64,000 nucleotides of DNA from Sphingomonas_D zeicaulis (GTDB taxonomy: Bacteria > Pseudomonadota > Alphaproteobacteria > Sphingomonadales > Sphingomonadaceae). Position 1 is the stretch's first letter; each line of letters starts with the position of its first letter. Below are positions 34,428 to 43,035 of this stretch, in pieces. The notes under the pieces were generated by a model. The model worked only from the letters and a program-made list of their open reading frames with translations, was not told the DNA's origin and did no database searches. The position numbers and the translations under genes are program-made. Where the stretch lies: positions 103,996 through 167,995 of the forward strand of contig NZ_JBNPXQ010000010.1 in NCBI RefSeq assembly GCF_050433225.1. Direction: 5' to 3'.

Positions 34428-35423
34428 ATGTTCCGTGCGTCGCTGCATTTTCAGGATGGCGCCTCGATCGATCTGGCGGTGGCGCCGGGGCAGACGCTGG
34501 TCGAGGCGGCGATGGCGGCGGATGCGCCGCTGCGATCGGATTGCATGAGCGGCCAGTGCGGCGCCTGCATCGCGCGCTGCACGGATGGGCGGGTCGCGCG
34601 CGAGGTGGTGGAACCGGCGATCGTGACCGCGGACGAGGCAGCGGCCGGCATCTATCCCACCTGCCTCACCCGGCTCGAATCGGATGCGGCGTTCGTGCTC
34701 GAATATCCGCTCGATCCGCGGCCGACCGAGCCCGGCCGGCATCGCGGCACGCTGGTGGCGATCGATCGCCTGGCGGCGACCGTCTCACGGCTCGTCATCC
34801 GGCTCGACGATCCCGACGAGTTCCGGTTCCAGCCCGGCCAATATGTGCGGTTGCGTCCGCCGGGGCTGCGGGTGGCGCGCGCTTATTCGATCGCCTCGGC
34901 GCCGGTGGCGCTGCCGCTGATCGAACTGCTGATTCGCCATGTGCCGGCTGGGCAGGTGAGCGGCTGGCTGGACGGCGAGGGCGCCGTGCCGGGGGCGCTG
35001 ATGACCTTGCAGGGACCGCTCGGCGGCTTTTCGCTCGATGACCGGGCGGCGCGCGCGGTGTTCGTTGCGGGCGGCACCGGGCTCGCACCGTCGCTGGCGA
35101 TGATCCGCGCGCATGCCGGGCTGATGCCGATGCTGCTCTGCTTCGGCTGCACGCGGCGCGAGGATCTGTTCCTGCATGAGGAACTGCGAACGCTCGAGAC
35201 CGAAGTGCCGGATCTGGAGGTGCGCATCGCGCTGATGGAGGGGGCCGCGGGCGATGTGCGCGAAGGCAGCGCGGTGGCGCTGCTCGCCGGCGATCCAGAT
35301 GCCGGCGCCAGCTATCATCTCTGCGGCCCCCCGGCGATGGTCGATGCCGCGCGCGCGGTGCTGCGCGCCGAGGGCGTTTCGCCCGAACGGATCCGGGCGG
35401 AGCGGTTCGCGCTAGGCGCGTAG
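34428..35423 (+). CDS. Ferredoxin reductase with plant-type [2Fe-2S] domain (CarAd-like)
   Basis: A 331-residue NAD(P)H-dependent electron-transfer protein. N-terminal plant-type ferredoxin domain with the cluster cysteines in DCMSGQCGACIARC and a later Cys in PTCLTRL; FAD-binding domain (ARAYSIAS, about 150) and NAD-binding domain (FVAGGTGLAPSLAM). It should pass electrons via the Rieske ferredoxin at 36442 to the oxygenase at 32388. ATG 34428 follows GGGAGA. The gene ends tail to tail with the asparaginase gene, overlapping by 12 bp. Confidence 0.92.
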   Translation: MFRASLHFQDGASIDLAVAPGQTLVEAAMAADAPLRSDCMSGQCGACIARCTDGRVAREVVEPAIVTADEAAAGIYPTCLTRLESDAAFVLEYPLDPRPTEPGRHRGTLVAIDRLAATVSRLVIRLDDPDEFRFQPGQYVRLRPPGLRVARAYSIASAPVALPLIELLIRHVPAGQVSGWLDGEGAVPGALMTLQGPLGGFSLDDRAARAVFVAGGTGLAPSLAMIRAHAGLMPMLLCFGCTRREDLFLHEELRTLETEVPDLEVRIALMEGAAGDVREGSAVALLAGDPDAGASYHLCGPPAMVDAARAVLRAEGVSPERIRAERFALGA

Positions 35424-36377
35424 CCAGGCGGTGGCGCGGCGCCCCGCCTCGGCGGCGTCGCGCCCGCCGGCCAGCGCGACTGCGAACAGCAGGCGCAATT
35501 TGCGCGCGCTGAGATCATGCGCACCGATCGCGCCCAACGCGGCGAGGCGGGCGCCCGAATCATAGGCGGGCGCGGTGCCACCACCGATGCAGCCGGTCGC
35601 GATGCCCACCAGCACGCCGGCATCGCGGGCGCGCTCGATCGCGGGGACGAGTTGCGCTGGCACATTGCCGCGGCCGAACCCCTCGATCACCAGCCCGCGC
35701 ATGCCGCGGTCGACCAGGGCGTCGACCAGCGCGGGCCCGCTGCCCAGCCCGAGTGCGGCGATCTCGACCGCGGGTTCCGGATCCTCGATCGCGAACACCG
35801 GCACACGGCGCGGCATCGCGGTCAGCCGCACGCCATGATCGTCGACGCGGCCGATCGCGGCGGTGTGCGGGCCAAACGCCTCCGGGCCGCTGCTGTCCAG
35901 CTTGCGGGCGCTGCGCGCCGGCAGGATGCGGCCGCCGAAGATGATCGCGGTGCCGATGCCGCGCGCGGCGGGATCCCGCGCCACCGCCACGGCGTCATGA
36001 AGATTGGCGGGGCCGTCGCTGCCCGGCGCGGAGGCGGCGCGCTGCGCTCCGGTGAACAGCACCGGCGCGGTGCCGCCGTGGAAGAGTTCGTTGAGGAAAG
36101 CGACATCCTCCATCGTGTCGGTACCGTGCGCGATAACGAAGCCCTGCACGCCTTCCTGCGCGGCCGCCGCAATGGTGCGGACGATCCGCATCGCGTCGCC
36201 GAAGCCCATATCCTCGCTCAGCCCCGCATAAAGCTGGACCTCACGCACGCCCTCGCGGGCAGCCGGCGTCAGGGCGTCGATCAGCCCCGCCGACCCCTGG
36301 CGCCCGATCAGCACGCCGGCGGCATCGGGTAATGAGGCGATGGTACCGCCGGCATCAATCAACTGAAGGCTGGACAT
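35412..36377 (-). CDS. L-asparaginase-type amidohydrolase
   Basis: A 321-residue asparaginase of the bacterial (AnsA/AnsB) class. Both catalytic triad parts are visible: Thr12 in DAGGTIAS (nucleophile), and Thr86-Asp87 in AHGTDTMED with Lys159 in SARKLD. No obvious signal peptide, so cytoplasmic. It is embedded in an aromatic catabolic island, with operator site 5 about 23 bp upstream of its start. This suggests it works on the pathway's substrate, for example removing ammonia or an amine from an aspartyl-type amide, possibly followed by the aspartate-dehydrogenase-like enzyme. Plain asparagine use remains possible. Confidence 0.85.
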   Translation of the reverse strand: MSSLQLIDAGGTIASLPDAAGVLIGRQGSAGLIDALTPAAREGVREVQLYAGLSEDMGFGDAMRIVRTIAAAAQEGVQGFVIAHGTDTMEDVAFLNELFHGGTAPVLFTGAQRAASAPGSDGPANLHDAVAVARDPAARGIGTAIIFGGRILPARSARKLDSSGPEAFGPHTAAIGRVDDHGVRLTAMPRRVPVFAIEDPEPAVEIAALGLGSGPALVDALVDRGMRGLVIEGFGRGNVPAQLVPAIERARDAGVLVGIATGCIGGGTAPAYDSGARLAALGAIGAHDLSARKLRLLFAVALAGGRDAAEAGRRATAWLRA

Positions 36378-36399
36378 CTCGGCTCCACTCGCTCATGTC

Positions 36400-36416
36400 T
36401 GTATGACAATCATACA
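36400..36416. promoter_or_regulatory. GntR operator between asparaginase and ferredoxin genes (site 5)
   Basis: TGTATGAC-A-ATCATACA, one mismatch from a perfect palindrome. It sits in the short divergent region between the asparaginase gene (-, start 36377) and the Rieske ferredoxin gene (+, start 36442), and could control both. Confidence 0.75.
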
Positions 36417-36441
36417 AAGATATACTTCACTAGGGAATGAC

Positions 36442-36750
36442 ATGGCCGAAAAGATTGCGCTTTGCGAGGCCGGTGCGGTGGCGCCGGGCCAAATGGTGCG
36501 TTTCGAACCCGCAGGCGAGGATCCGGTGCTGCTGATCAACGACGAAGGCAGCTTCCGGTTGATCGACGATGACTGCACGCATGCGATCGCCTCGCTGGCG
36601 GAAGGGCGGCTTGACGGCCATATCATCTTCTGCCCGCTGCACGGCGGCAGCTTCGACATCCGCACCGGCAAGGCGAAGTCGCTGCCGTGCAAGCAGGCGC
36701 TTCGAACCTACCCGGTCAGCGTCGAGAATGGCATCGTCTATCTGGGATAG
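36442..36750 (+). CDS. Rieske-type [2Fe-2S] ferredoxin (CarAc-like)
   Basis: A 102-residue ferredoxin with a Rieske cluster: C-x-H in DDCTHAIASL and C-x2-H in IIFCPLHGGSFDI. It should shuttle electrons from the reductase (34428) to the CarAa-like oxygenase (32388). ATG 36442 is preferred over ATG 36403, which lies inside the operator. It is encoded away from the oxygenase but apparently under the same operator, so the three-component oxygenase is built from genes in three transcription units. Confidence 0.9.
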   Translation: MAEKIALCEAGAVAPGQMVRFEPAGEDPVLLINDEGSFRLIDDDCTHAIASLAEGRLDGHIIFCPLHGGSFDIRTGKAKSLPCKQALRTYPVSVENGIVYLG

Positions 36751-36903
36751 CGGCTCGATCCCCTCCCGCTTTCAGGAAGAGCAGAGAAGGCCTGTCCGGA
36801 GTGGTACGACCTCATAGCCGCCAACCCGTGTACGATTGCTGCTTCCAAGCCGTCGCCCGCCGTCTCGGGAGAGGGGTGGATGAGCTCCTTCTTCTGCTTT
36901 CTC

Positions 36904-37362
36904 TTACATGCCCCTGAGCGCGTCTGCACCCGCTATGAGCGACCGGGCGAATTCAGCGCGTCCGCTGGTGTTTCCCTGCGGTTCGAAGCCAAATCCATCG
37001 AAGCAGAGAATCAGTGCCGAGATGACATAGCTGGCGGCGCGTATTTCGACTGGAGAGCTGACGTGGACCGACATCACGACGTTGTTCGGCTTGATCTGCT
37101 CGGGTGAAGCTGAGCTGCTCAACTGAGCATTCCACTCCTTCGTGTCCGCTGGCATTGTCGATGCCGGCGCTATTTGGCCCTCCAAATAGACGTCCTTGCC
37201 CTCAATCACCGCGAGAACACCGTCGGTGACCGGCCCGCCGGCATCCACCGCCGGAAAGCGCGTTATCCGAACGGGATAGGCGTGACTGGCTATGCACTGT
37301 TGGACGGCGGCAGCGGTCGGCCAATTTGCAGCAGGCATGGCAACATAGAAATCCACGCTCAT
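36904..37362 (-). CDS. Hypothetical protein
   Basis: A 152-residue protein without signal peptide or membrane segment, starting at ATG 37362 after AAAGGATGG. Features: an N-terminal VDFYVAMPAANWPTAAAVQQC and a middle part rich in small and polar residues. I do not recognise the family. It may belong to the VapBC insert rather than the catabolic pathway, since no operator is seen nearby. Confidence 0.6.
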   Translation of the reverse strand: MSVDFYVAMPAANWPTAAAVQQCIASHAYPVRITRFPAVDAGGPVTDGVLAVIEGKDVYLEGQIAPASTMPADTKEWNAQLSSSASPEQIKPNNVVMSVHVSSPVEIRAASYVISALILCFDGFGFEPQGNTSGRAEFARSLIAGADALRGM

Positions 37363-37405
37363 ATCGGTCCATCCTTTCCCATCATTTGCGCGTCAGGCTT
37401 CGTGC

Positions 37406-37816
37406 CTAATATGGCCGACTTGCAGGATGAAGCACGACATCGGTCGCGGCGAAATCCTTGCCCGTGCAAAGAAGCGGTTCATCGCGCTCTTTCGCTACGG
37501 CATAGACCATCAGATCGAGCAGGTTGAGCAAGCCGCCCCGCCCATTCCCTTTGCCATAGAGCGGAATCGCCTCCAGAAGCCGCTGGGCATGATCCGCAGT
37601 GAAAGGCAGCACGGTCAGGCCGCCGTCGCGCCACAGGGTCACCAGTTCCCGGGCCGGTTGTATCGCGTCCACCCGGCTGCCGCTGGAAACGGCCCAAAAT
37701 TCCGCCAGCGCCGGCGCGGGCAGGAAACATGTTTCCTCGTCCAGCGCATCCAGAATGCTCTCTCGTCCATCTTCGCCAAGCAGCACCGCGATCAGCGCGG
37801 AGGTGTCGACGATCAT
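37406..37816 (-). CDS. vapC: VapC-type PIN-domain ribonuclease toxin
   Basis: A 136-residue PIN-domain protein. The four acidic residues that bind Mg2+ are in place: Asp4, Glu39, Asp101 (NLLDLMVYA) and Asp121 (CTGKDF). VapC toxins cut tRNA or rRNA. The gene overlaps the antitoxin gene by ATGA, the standard antitoxin-first order on the minus strand. The module sits between catabolic genes and may stabilise the island. Confidence 0.88.
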   Translation of the reverse strand: MIVDTSALIAVLLGEDGRESILDALDEETCFLPAPALAEFWAVSSGSRVDAIQPARELVTLWRDGGLTVLPFTADHAQRLLEAIPLYGKGNGRGGLLNLLDLMVYAVAKERDEPLLCTGKDFAATDVVLHPASRPY

Positions 37817-38085
37817 CGCGGCAATCCGCTATCATCATAAAGATCCGCGTCGAGCTCAGCCATCCCGGGATATTCCCGCTTCGGGACTTTGGCGAGAATC
37901 GCCTCGATCCTTGCGCGCCGATCCTGCTTGTCAGGCTCGCTTTTCGGCAGCGGCATAAGATCGAGCGCCTCTTCGATGACCTGCACCTGGCTACGTCCGT
38001 CCCGGGTCAACAGCGCAAGCCTGGCCAGAGCGCGATCGGAGCGAATGGTGATGGCGCGCTGCTGGCGCCGGGAAGGGGTGGGCAT
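37813..38085 (-). CDS. vapB: VapB-type antitoxin
   Basis: A 90-residue protein directly before the PIN toxin gene. The N-terminal RAITIRSDRALARLALLT resembles a short DNA-binding arm/helix, and the acidic C-terminus (MAELDADLYDDSG) would wrap the toxin. ATG 38085 has GATGAGG upstream; ATG 38094 would add three residues. Expected to bind its own promoter as a complex with the toxin. Confidence 0.75.
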   Translation of the reverse strand: MPTPSRRQQRAITIRSDRALARLALLTRDGRSQVQVIEEALDLMPLPKSEPDKQDRRARIEAILAKVPKREYPGMAELDADLYDDSGLPR

Positions 38086-38184
38086 GGACCTCATCCTCGA
38101 AACCGACCGGGGACGATGTTACCAGCGCGTGCTGCTACGTGCAATCACGCCCCTCACCGCTAGATGCCATCAGGGATCAGGCAG

Positions 38185-39975
38185 TCATCGTCCCACGGCA
38201 TAAGCTTGCATCAACCGCGGCGTCGCCGCTGCATGCAGCACGCCATCCGCGCTGCGCTCGGCGACGGTGAGGCGGCCCGCCGACCAGGCCGGCGCCTCGC
38301 GCAAGTCGTGCCCGCGGCGGGTGAGGTCCGCAATGATGTCCGCGTCGTAATTCTCCTCGATCACCGCCACCCCGGGCAGCGCCTCGCGCGGGTAGAAGGA
38401 TGAGGGGAAGTGGAGGCTGTGGAACAGTGGCTGGTCCAGCGCCTGCTGCAGCCTCATCTTGCCGAGAATCCGGCGCAGGAGCAGCACGAGTTGCCACTGG
38501 TCCTGCTGGTCGCCGCCCGGCGTGCCGCAGACCAGCGCCGGCCGGCCATCCTGCAGCGCCAGTGTCGGCGTCAGCGTCGTGCGCGGGCGTTTGCCGGGGG
38601 CGAGGCTGCCGGGCAGACCGGGCTCCAGCCAGAACATCTGCGCGCGGGTGTTGAGCGCGAAGCCGAGGCCGGGGACGGTGGGGGAGGATTGCGGCCAGCC
38701 GCCCGAAGGGGTGGCGGTCACCATGTTTCCCCAGCGGTCGATCACGTCGATGTGCACGGTGTCGCCGGGCTTCAGCGTCGATTTGAGGTGCATCATCGTC
38801 GGCTCGCCGATGCCGATGCCCGCCGCTTCGGAAGTGGCGACGCGCACCTGCGCCATGCCGCGGCGCACCTGATCCTCGAAGCCGGAGACGATGCCGGGAC
38901 GGATCGCGTGGCTGGCCTGCCCGCCGATCAGCGCCGCGCGTTCGGTGGCATAGTCGGCGGAGAGCAACGCCGCCATCGGCACGTCGACAAAGGCGGGGTC
39001 GCCATAATAGGCCTCGCGATCAGCGAAGGCGAGCTTGAGCGCTTCCAGCACGAGATGGACGAAATCGGCGCCGCCGAGATCGACCATGGCGATCCCCGCC
39101 GCGTCGAGAATGGCAAGCGCCTGAAGCAGCACCGGACCCTGACCCCAACTGTCGGTCTTGCACAAGGTCCAGCCGGCGAAGTCGGTGGTCACCGGTTGCT
39201 CATAGCCGGCGGACCAGCGCGCCATATCCTCACCGGTCAGCAGGCCGGCGTGGCGGTGGCCGCTCGCGTCCATCAGCGGGGTGCGGGCGAAAGCGTCGAT
39301 CGCCTCGGCGACGAAGCCCTGGTTCCACGCTTGCCGCGCGCGGTCGATGCGCGCGTCGCGCGTGCCGCTGGTGCCCGCCTCGGCGATCAGCCTTTGCCAG
39401 GTCGCGGCGAGCACGGGATTGCGGAACAGGGCGCCGGGCTGGGGCGGGGCGCCCCCGGGCAGCCAGATGTCCGCGCCGCTCGGCCATTCGGTCAGCAGCG
39501 CATAGGCGACATCGGCGATCGCGCGCGATGCGCCGGCGAGCAGCGGATGGCCATTCAGCGCATAGCCGATCGCTGGCGCCATCACCTCGGCCAGCTCCAT
39601 CGTGCCATGGTCGCGTAGCAGCAGCATCCACGCATCGAATGCGCCGGGCACCACCGCGGCGATCAGCCCGGACCCCGGCACCATGTCGAGGCCTTCGCGG
39701 CGAAACGCGTCGGTCGTCGCAGCGGCGGGCGCGACACCCTGGCCGCACAGCACCTGCACATTGCCGTTGCCGGCATCATGAAACAGGATCGGCACCTCGC
39801 CGGCGGGGCCGCACAGATGCGGCTCGACCACGCACAAGGTGAAGCCGCCGGCGACTGCGGCGTCGAAGGCGTTGCCGCCGCGTTCGAGGACGCCCATCGC
39901 AACCTGCGAGACGATCCAGTGAGTCGAGGCGACGACACCGAAGGTGCCGCTGATCTCGGGGCGTGTGGTGAACAT
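38185..39975 (-). CDS. Gamma-glutamyltransferase family enzyme
   Basis: A 596-residue N-terminal-nucleophile hydrolase of the gamma-glutamyltransferase family. The autocleavage/catalytic Thr is probably Thr406 in GDTVHIDVIDRWGN, and the small subunit contains RPRTTLTPTLAL and CGTPGGDQQDQWQ. No clear signal peptide is visible, unlike classical periplasmic GGT, so it may be a cytoplasmic amide hydrolase. ATG 39975 is chosen; a TTG at 39984 is the longer option. It is divergent from the TonB receptor gene across operator sites 6 and 7, so it is probably co-regulated with the catabolic genes and may hydrolyse a gamma-glutamyl or similar amide of the aromatic substrate. Confidence 0.82.
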   Translation of the reverse strand: MFTTRPEISGTFGVVASTHWIVSQVAMGVLERGGNAFDAAVAGGFTLCVVEPHLCGPAGEVPILFHDAGNGNVQVLCGQGVAPAAATTDAFRREGLDMVPGSGLIAAVVPGAFDAWMLLLRDHGTMELAEVMAPAIGYALNGHPLLAGASRAIADVAYALLTEWPSGADIWLPGGAPPQPGALFRNPVLAATWQRLIAEAGTSGTRDARIDRARQAWNQGFVAEAIDAFARTPLMDASGHRHAGLLTGEDMARWSAGYEQPVTTDFAGWTLCKTDSWGQGPVLLQALAILDAAGIAMVDLGGADFVHLVLEALKLAFADREAYYGDPAFVDVPMAALLSADYATERAALIGGQASHAIRPGIVSGFEDQVRRGMAQVRVATSEAAGIGIGEPTMMHLKSTLKPGDTVHIDVIDRWGNMVTATPSGGWPQSSPTVPGLGFALNTRAQMFWLEPGLPGSLAPGKRPRTTLTPTLALQDGRPALVCGTPGGDQQDQWQLVLLLRRILGKMRLQQALDQPLFHSLHFPSSFYPREALPGVAVIEENYDADIIADLTRRGHDLREAPAWSAGRLTVAERSADGVLHAAATPRLMQAYAVGR

Positions 39976-40037
39976 CCTGGGCAAGCTCCGGTCATCGCTG
40001 CGGGGCTCGCAGAGCGCTCTTTCGGCGTCGCGATGCC

Positions 40038-40054
40038 CTGATTGTTGTCATACA
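40038..40054. promoter_or_regulatory. GntR operator half-site (site 6)
   Basis: A perfect right half GTCATACA (40047-40054), extended to TTGTCATACAGT, with a poor left half. It lies about 70 bp upstream of the gamma-glutamyltransferase gene. Confidence 0.5.
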
Positions 40055-40126
40055 GTAACACAATCGTACCTCGATTACTTTGACAACCGTCAATCGCATC
40101 ATTGAGGCTTGCCAAGCGCGGAACTT

Positions 40127-40143
40127 TGTATGACAGTCACACC
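40127..40143. promoter_or_regulatory. GntR operator upstream of the TonB receptor gene (site 7)
   Basis: TGTATGAC-A-GTCACACC: perfect left half, right half six of eight. Located about 125 bp before the TonB receptor gene in the 292-bp divergent region. Confidence 0.65.
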
Positions 40144-40267
40144 GTCACATCGGAGCCAGCCCCGCACGTACGGCGGCGGCACGGTGAGAGTCGGTTGATC
40201 GCACAGGTCGCCGACGACGGGCCAGCAGGAGAACCAAGGAGATGCATCGAGCAAGGGGTTAATCCAC

Positions 40268-42568
40268 ATGGGTCAGATTCTCAGCCGCGCCCGCGGCCGA
40301 CAGCGCGTCTTTACGTTGATGGCGTCGGCGGCCCTGTCAGCGCTTCTGGTCGCCAGCCCGGCGGCCGCGCAGGACACCGCACCCGATACGACCGCGGAAG
40401 CGGCCGACGGGGGCGACATCATCGTCACCGGAACCCGCCGCGGCGACGCGTCGGTCAAGGATACGGCGCTCGCGATCACCGCCTTTTCGGGTGAGACGCT
40501 CGAGCGCAGCCACGTTACCAGCCTTTCCGACATTCGCGCGCTCGATCCGTCGGTGAACATCCAGAGCTATGGCGCCGCCCAGACCAAGGTGGTGCTGCGC
40601 GGCATCGATTCGGATGTCGGCGCGACCTCGGCGCTCTACCTCAACGAATCCGCCGTGCTCGGGGGCACCGGCGGCAACATCCTGGGTGACGGCAAGCCGG
40701 GTATCCGCCTGCACGACATCGACCATGTCGAAGTGCTGAAGGGGCCGCAGGGTACCTTGTTCGGCACCGCCTCGATGAGCGGCACGTTGCGCGTGCTGAC
40801 ACGCAAGCCCGAACTCGACCAGTGGGGCGGTTCGGCCGAACTCGGTCTCTCCGCGGTCAAGGGCGGCAATCCGTTTGCCGAGGCCAGTGGCACGATCAAT
40901 GCGCCGATCGTGACCGACACGCTGGGCGTGCGGGTGACCGGCTGGCTGGAAAGCGGCGGCGGCTTCATCGACCAGCGCCCGCGCGACGGCGTGATGTTCA
41001 AGAACGGCAACGACCAGTTCGTGCGCGGCGTGCGCGGCGAAATGCTGTGGCAGCCGGCGCCCGAACTGTCGGTGCGCGCGCTCGCCACGCATCAGGCGAT
41101 CGACGTGGACGGCAGCCAGGCGTTCCAGATGGCGGCGGGCCCCTATCTCAACACCTCGCCGACTGTGGAAACCTACAAGGATCGCTACAGCCTGTTCGCG
41201 CTGACCGCGGAATATGATCTGGGCTTCGGCTCGATCATCGCCAGTGGCAGCTACAGCAAGCAGGACGTGCGCAACACCAAGGATTCGACGCCGACCAATA
41301 TCAGCTTCGGCGTCAATGCGCCGCTGAATTTCGTCGCGACGATCGACTTCGAGGATATCAACAGCGAGCTCCGCTTCTCCTCGGCGTTCGACGGGCCGTT
41401 CCAGATCGTCGCGGGCGCCTATTACGAGCATACCAAGAGCGACTATCAGACCAACGCGATCCAGGCGCCGAACTTCATCCCGGCCTGCTTCACCTATGAT
41501 GAGTGCAAGGCCAAGGGGCTGGCGGAGCCCGGCCGCGGCAAATCCATCTATGAGTTCGGTACGCTCACCGAGCGCACGATCGATCAATATGCGCTCTACG
41601 CCCAGGCCGATTGGGAAGTGGTGCCGGGCCTGACCGCCACGGTCGGGGGACGCTATTTCCGCGCCGAGGTGCGCGATCTCGTCACCAACCTGCAGACCGT
41701 GTTTCCGGACTTCGTGTTCGGCATCGTCACGACGCCCAGCGTCACCGGCGATCGTGAGGGCGTGAACAAGGAACCGAGCTACAATTTCGCGCTGCTGTGG
41801 GAAGCGACGCCGGACATCAGCCTCTATGGCCGCGCCGCTTCGGGTTTCCGCATCGGCGGCGTCAATACCGCCACCTCGCTCGCCGAGCAGGCCGGTGTGG
41901 TCTTTCCGGGCACCTATGATCCGGACAGCCTGTGGAGCTATGAGGTCGGCATCAAGGGCTATGCGTTCGATCGCGCGCTGTTCTTCGATCTTTCCGGCTA
42001 TCGCGTCGACTGGACCAATCAGCAATTGCTGGCGAGCGCGGCGGGCGCGTTCGGCTATACGATCAACGCCGGCAAGACGGTGACTAAGGGTGTGGAGTTC
42101 AACACCACGCTCACATTGCCGCAGGGCTTCAGCTTCAACGGCAACGTCACCTATGTCGATGCCAAGCTTGCCGAAGACCTGCCGCCCGAAGTGGTGGCTG
42201 CGGGCACCTTCGGCAGCGACGGCGATCGCGTGCCGCTGTCGCCGCGCTGGTCGGCGGCGGCGACCGCCAATTACGAGACGTCGCTCGGCGGCACGCTGAC
42301 CGGCTTCGTCGCGGGCAACATCACCTATCATGGCGACAGCTACAGCAGCTTCACCCGCGATACCGAATTCGATACCTATCTGCCGGACTATACGCTGATC
42401 GGCGCCCGGTTCGGCCTGCGGACCGAGGGCGGGGTGGAGTTCACCATCTACGGCGACAATCTCACCAACGAGGCGCCATATCTGGGCGTGATTCCGTCGC
42501 AGGATGGCGTGCGCATCTTCACCGCGCGTCCGCGCACGATCGGCGCCCGCGTCCGCGCGCGTTTCTGA
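40268..42568 (+). CDS. TonB-dependent outer-membrane receptor of the catabolic island
   Basis: A 766-residue receptor: signal peptide (LMASAALSALLVASPAAAQ), a TonB-box-like DIIVTGTRR, a plug domain (about 60-170, with VEVLKGPQGTLFGTASMSG) and a beta-barrel ending in aromatic ARVRARF. It would import the island's substrate across the outer membrane with energy from TonB. Location next to operator sites 6-7 ties it to the GntR regulon. A hairpin follows the gene. The ligand is unknown. Confidence 0.92.
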   Translation: MGQILSRARGRQRVFTLMASAALSALLVASPAAAQDTAPDTTAEAADGGDIIVTGTRRGDASVKDTALAITAFSGETLERSHVTSLSDIRALDPSVNIQSYGAAQTKVVLRGIDSDVGATSALYLNESAVLGGTGGNILGDGKPGIRLHDIDHVEVLKGPQGTLFGTASMSGTLRVLTRKPELDQWGGSAELGLSAVKGGNPFAEASGTINAPIVTDTLGVRVTGWLESGGGFIDQRPRDGVMFKNGNDQFVRGVRGEMLWQPAPELSVRALATHQAIDVDGSQAFQMAAGPYLNTSPTVETYKDRYSLFALTAEYDLGFGSIIASGSYSKQDVRNTKDSTPTNISFGVNAPLNFVATIDFEDINSELRFSSAFDGPFQIVAGAYYEHTKSDYQTNAIQAPNFIPACFTYDECKAKGLAEPGRGKSIYEFGTLTERTIDQYALYAQADWEVVPGLTATVGGRYFRAEVRDLVTNLQTVFPDFVFGIVTTPSVTGDREGVNKEPSYNFALLWEATPDISLYGRAASGFRIGGVNTATSLAEQAGVVFPGTYDPDSLWSYEVGIKGYAFDRALFFDLSGYRVDWTNQQLLASAAGAFGYTINAGKTVTKGVEFNTTLTLPQGFSFNGNVTYVDAKLAEDLPPEVVAAGTFGSDGDRVPLSPRWSAAATANYETSLGGTLTGFVAGNITYHGDSYSSFTRDTEFDTYLPDYTLIGARFGLRTEGGVEFTIYGDNLTNEAPYLGVIPSQDGVRIFTARPRTIGARVRARF

Positions 42569-42587
42569 CGTCACTTACGCATGACTT

Positions 42588-42619
42588 CGGGCGGCTTTTC
42601 GGAGACGGAGAGCCGCCCG
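42588..42619 (+). terminator. Hairpin after the TonB receptor gene
   Basis: Stem CGGGCGGCT / AGCCGCCCG with a 14-base loop, 19 bp after the receptor stop codon. It is followed by a short T-containing stretch, so it is a moderate terminator candidate. Confidence 0.55.
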
Positions 42620-42624
42620 TCGTT

Positions 42625-43035
42625 TCAGGACGCCGCTGATGCCGTCCTCACCAGCGCGGCTTGACCCTGGCGGGCAACATCATTCAAACAGCGCCAAGTC
42701 GATTGCCGCCGCGAGGGTTGATCGTCGAGATAGGAATCGACCTCGGCGATCACCTCGAAGTGAATGATCTGCTGTCGCCGGAGCCGCCGAACCAGCAGGT
42801 TGCGCGCGATCGAGAAGAAATAGGCGTCGGGCCGGTCGATATGGCTGACATCGTCGAGCTTCGCGATGCGGCAATAGGCGTCCTGGATGATCTCATCGAC
42901 ATCTTCGGGCGAGGTTCTGCGGGACAGCCAGGCGCGCACCTTCCACTCGCACGGCAGGACATGGGTCGCCACCCACTCCGCCATGGCGGCGCGGCGCAGT
43001 CTCTCAGTCCTCGTCCTGCTCGATTCGCTCTGCAT
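42625..43035 (-). pseudogene. Truncated ECF sigma factor gene (FecI-like, region 4 missing)
   Basis: The first ~108 residues read as an ECF sigma factor region 2: VRAWLSRRTSPEDVDEIIQDAY and RPDAYFFSIARNLLVRRLRR. After EVDSYLDDQPS the similarity stops and no region 4 helix-turn-helix is found in any frame downstream. The break lies near 42720, between this gene and the TonB receptor of the island, and no FecR-type anti-sigma gene is present. I read this as a core gene cut off at the island boundary. The product could still be made but should not recognise a -35 element. Confidence 0.65.

Noticed and set aside
40337..42574. 745-residue minus-strand frame opposite the TonB receptor
   Set aside because: Shadow frame in GC-rich DNA; the plus strand has signal peptide, plug and barrel motifs.
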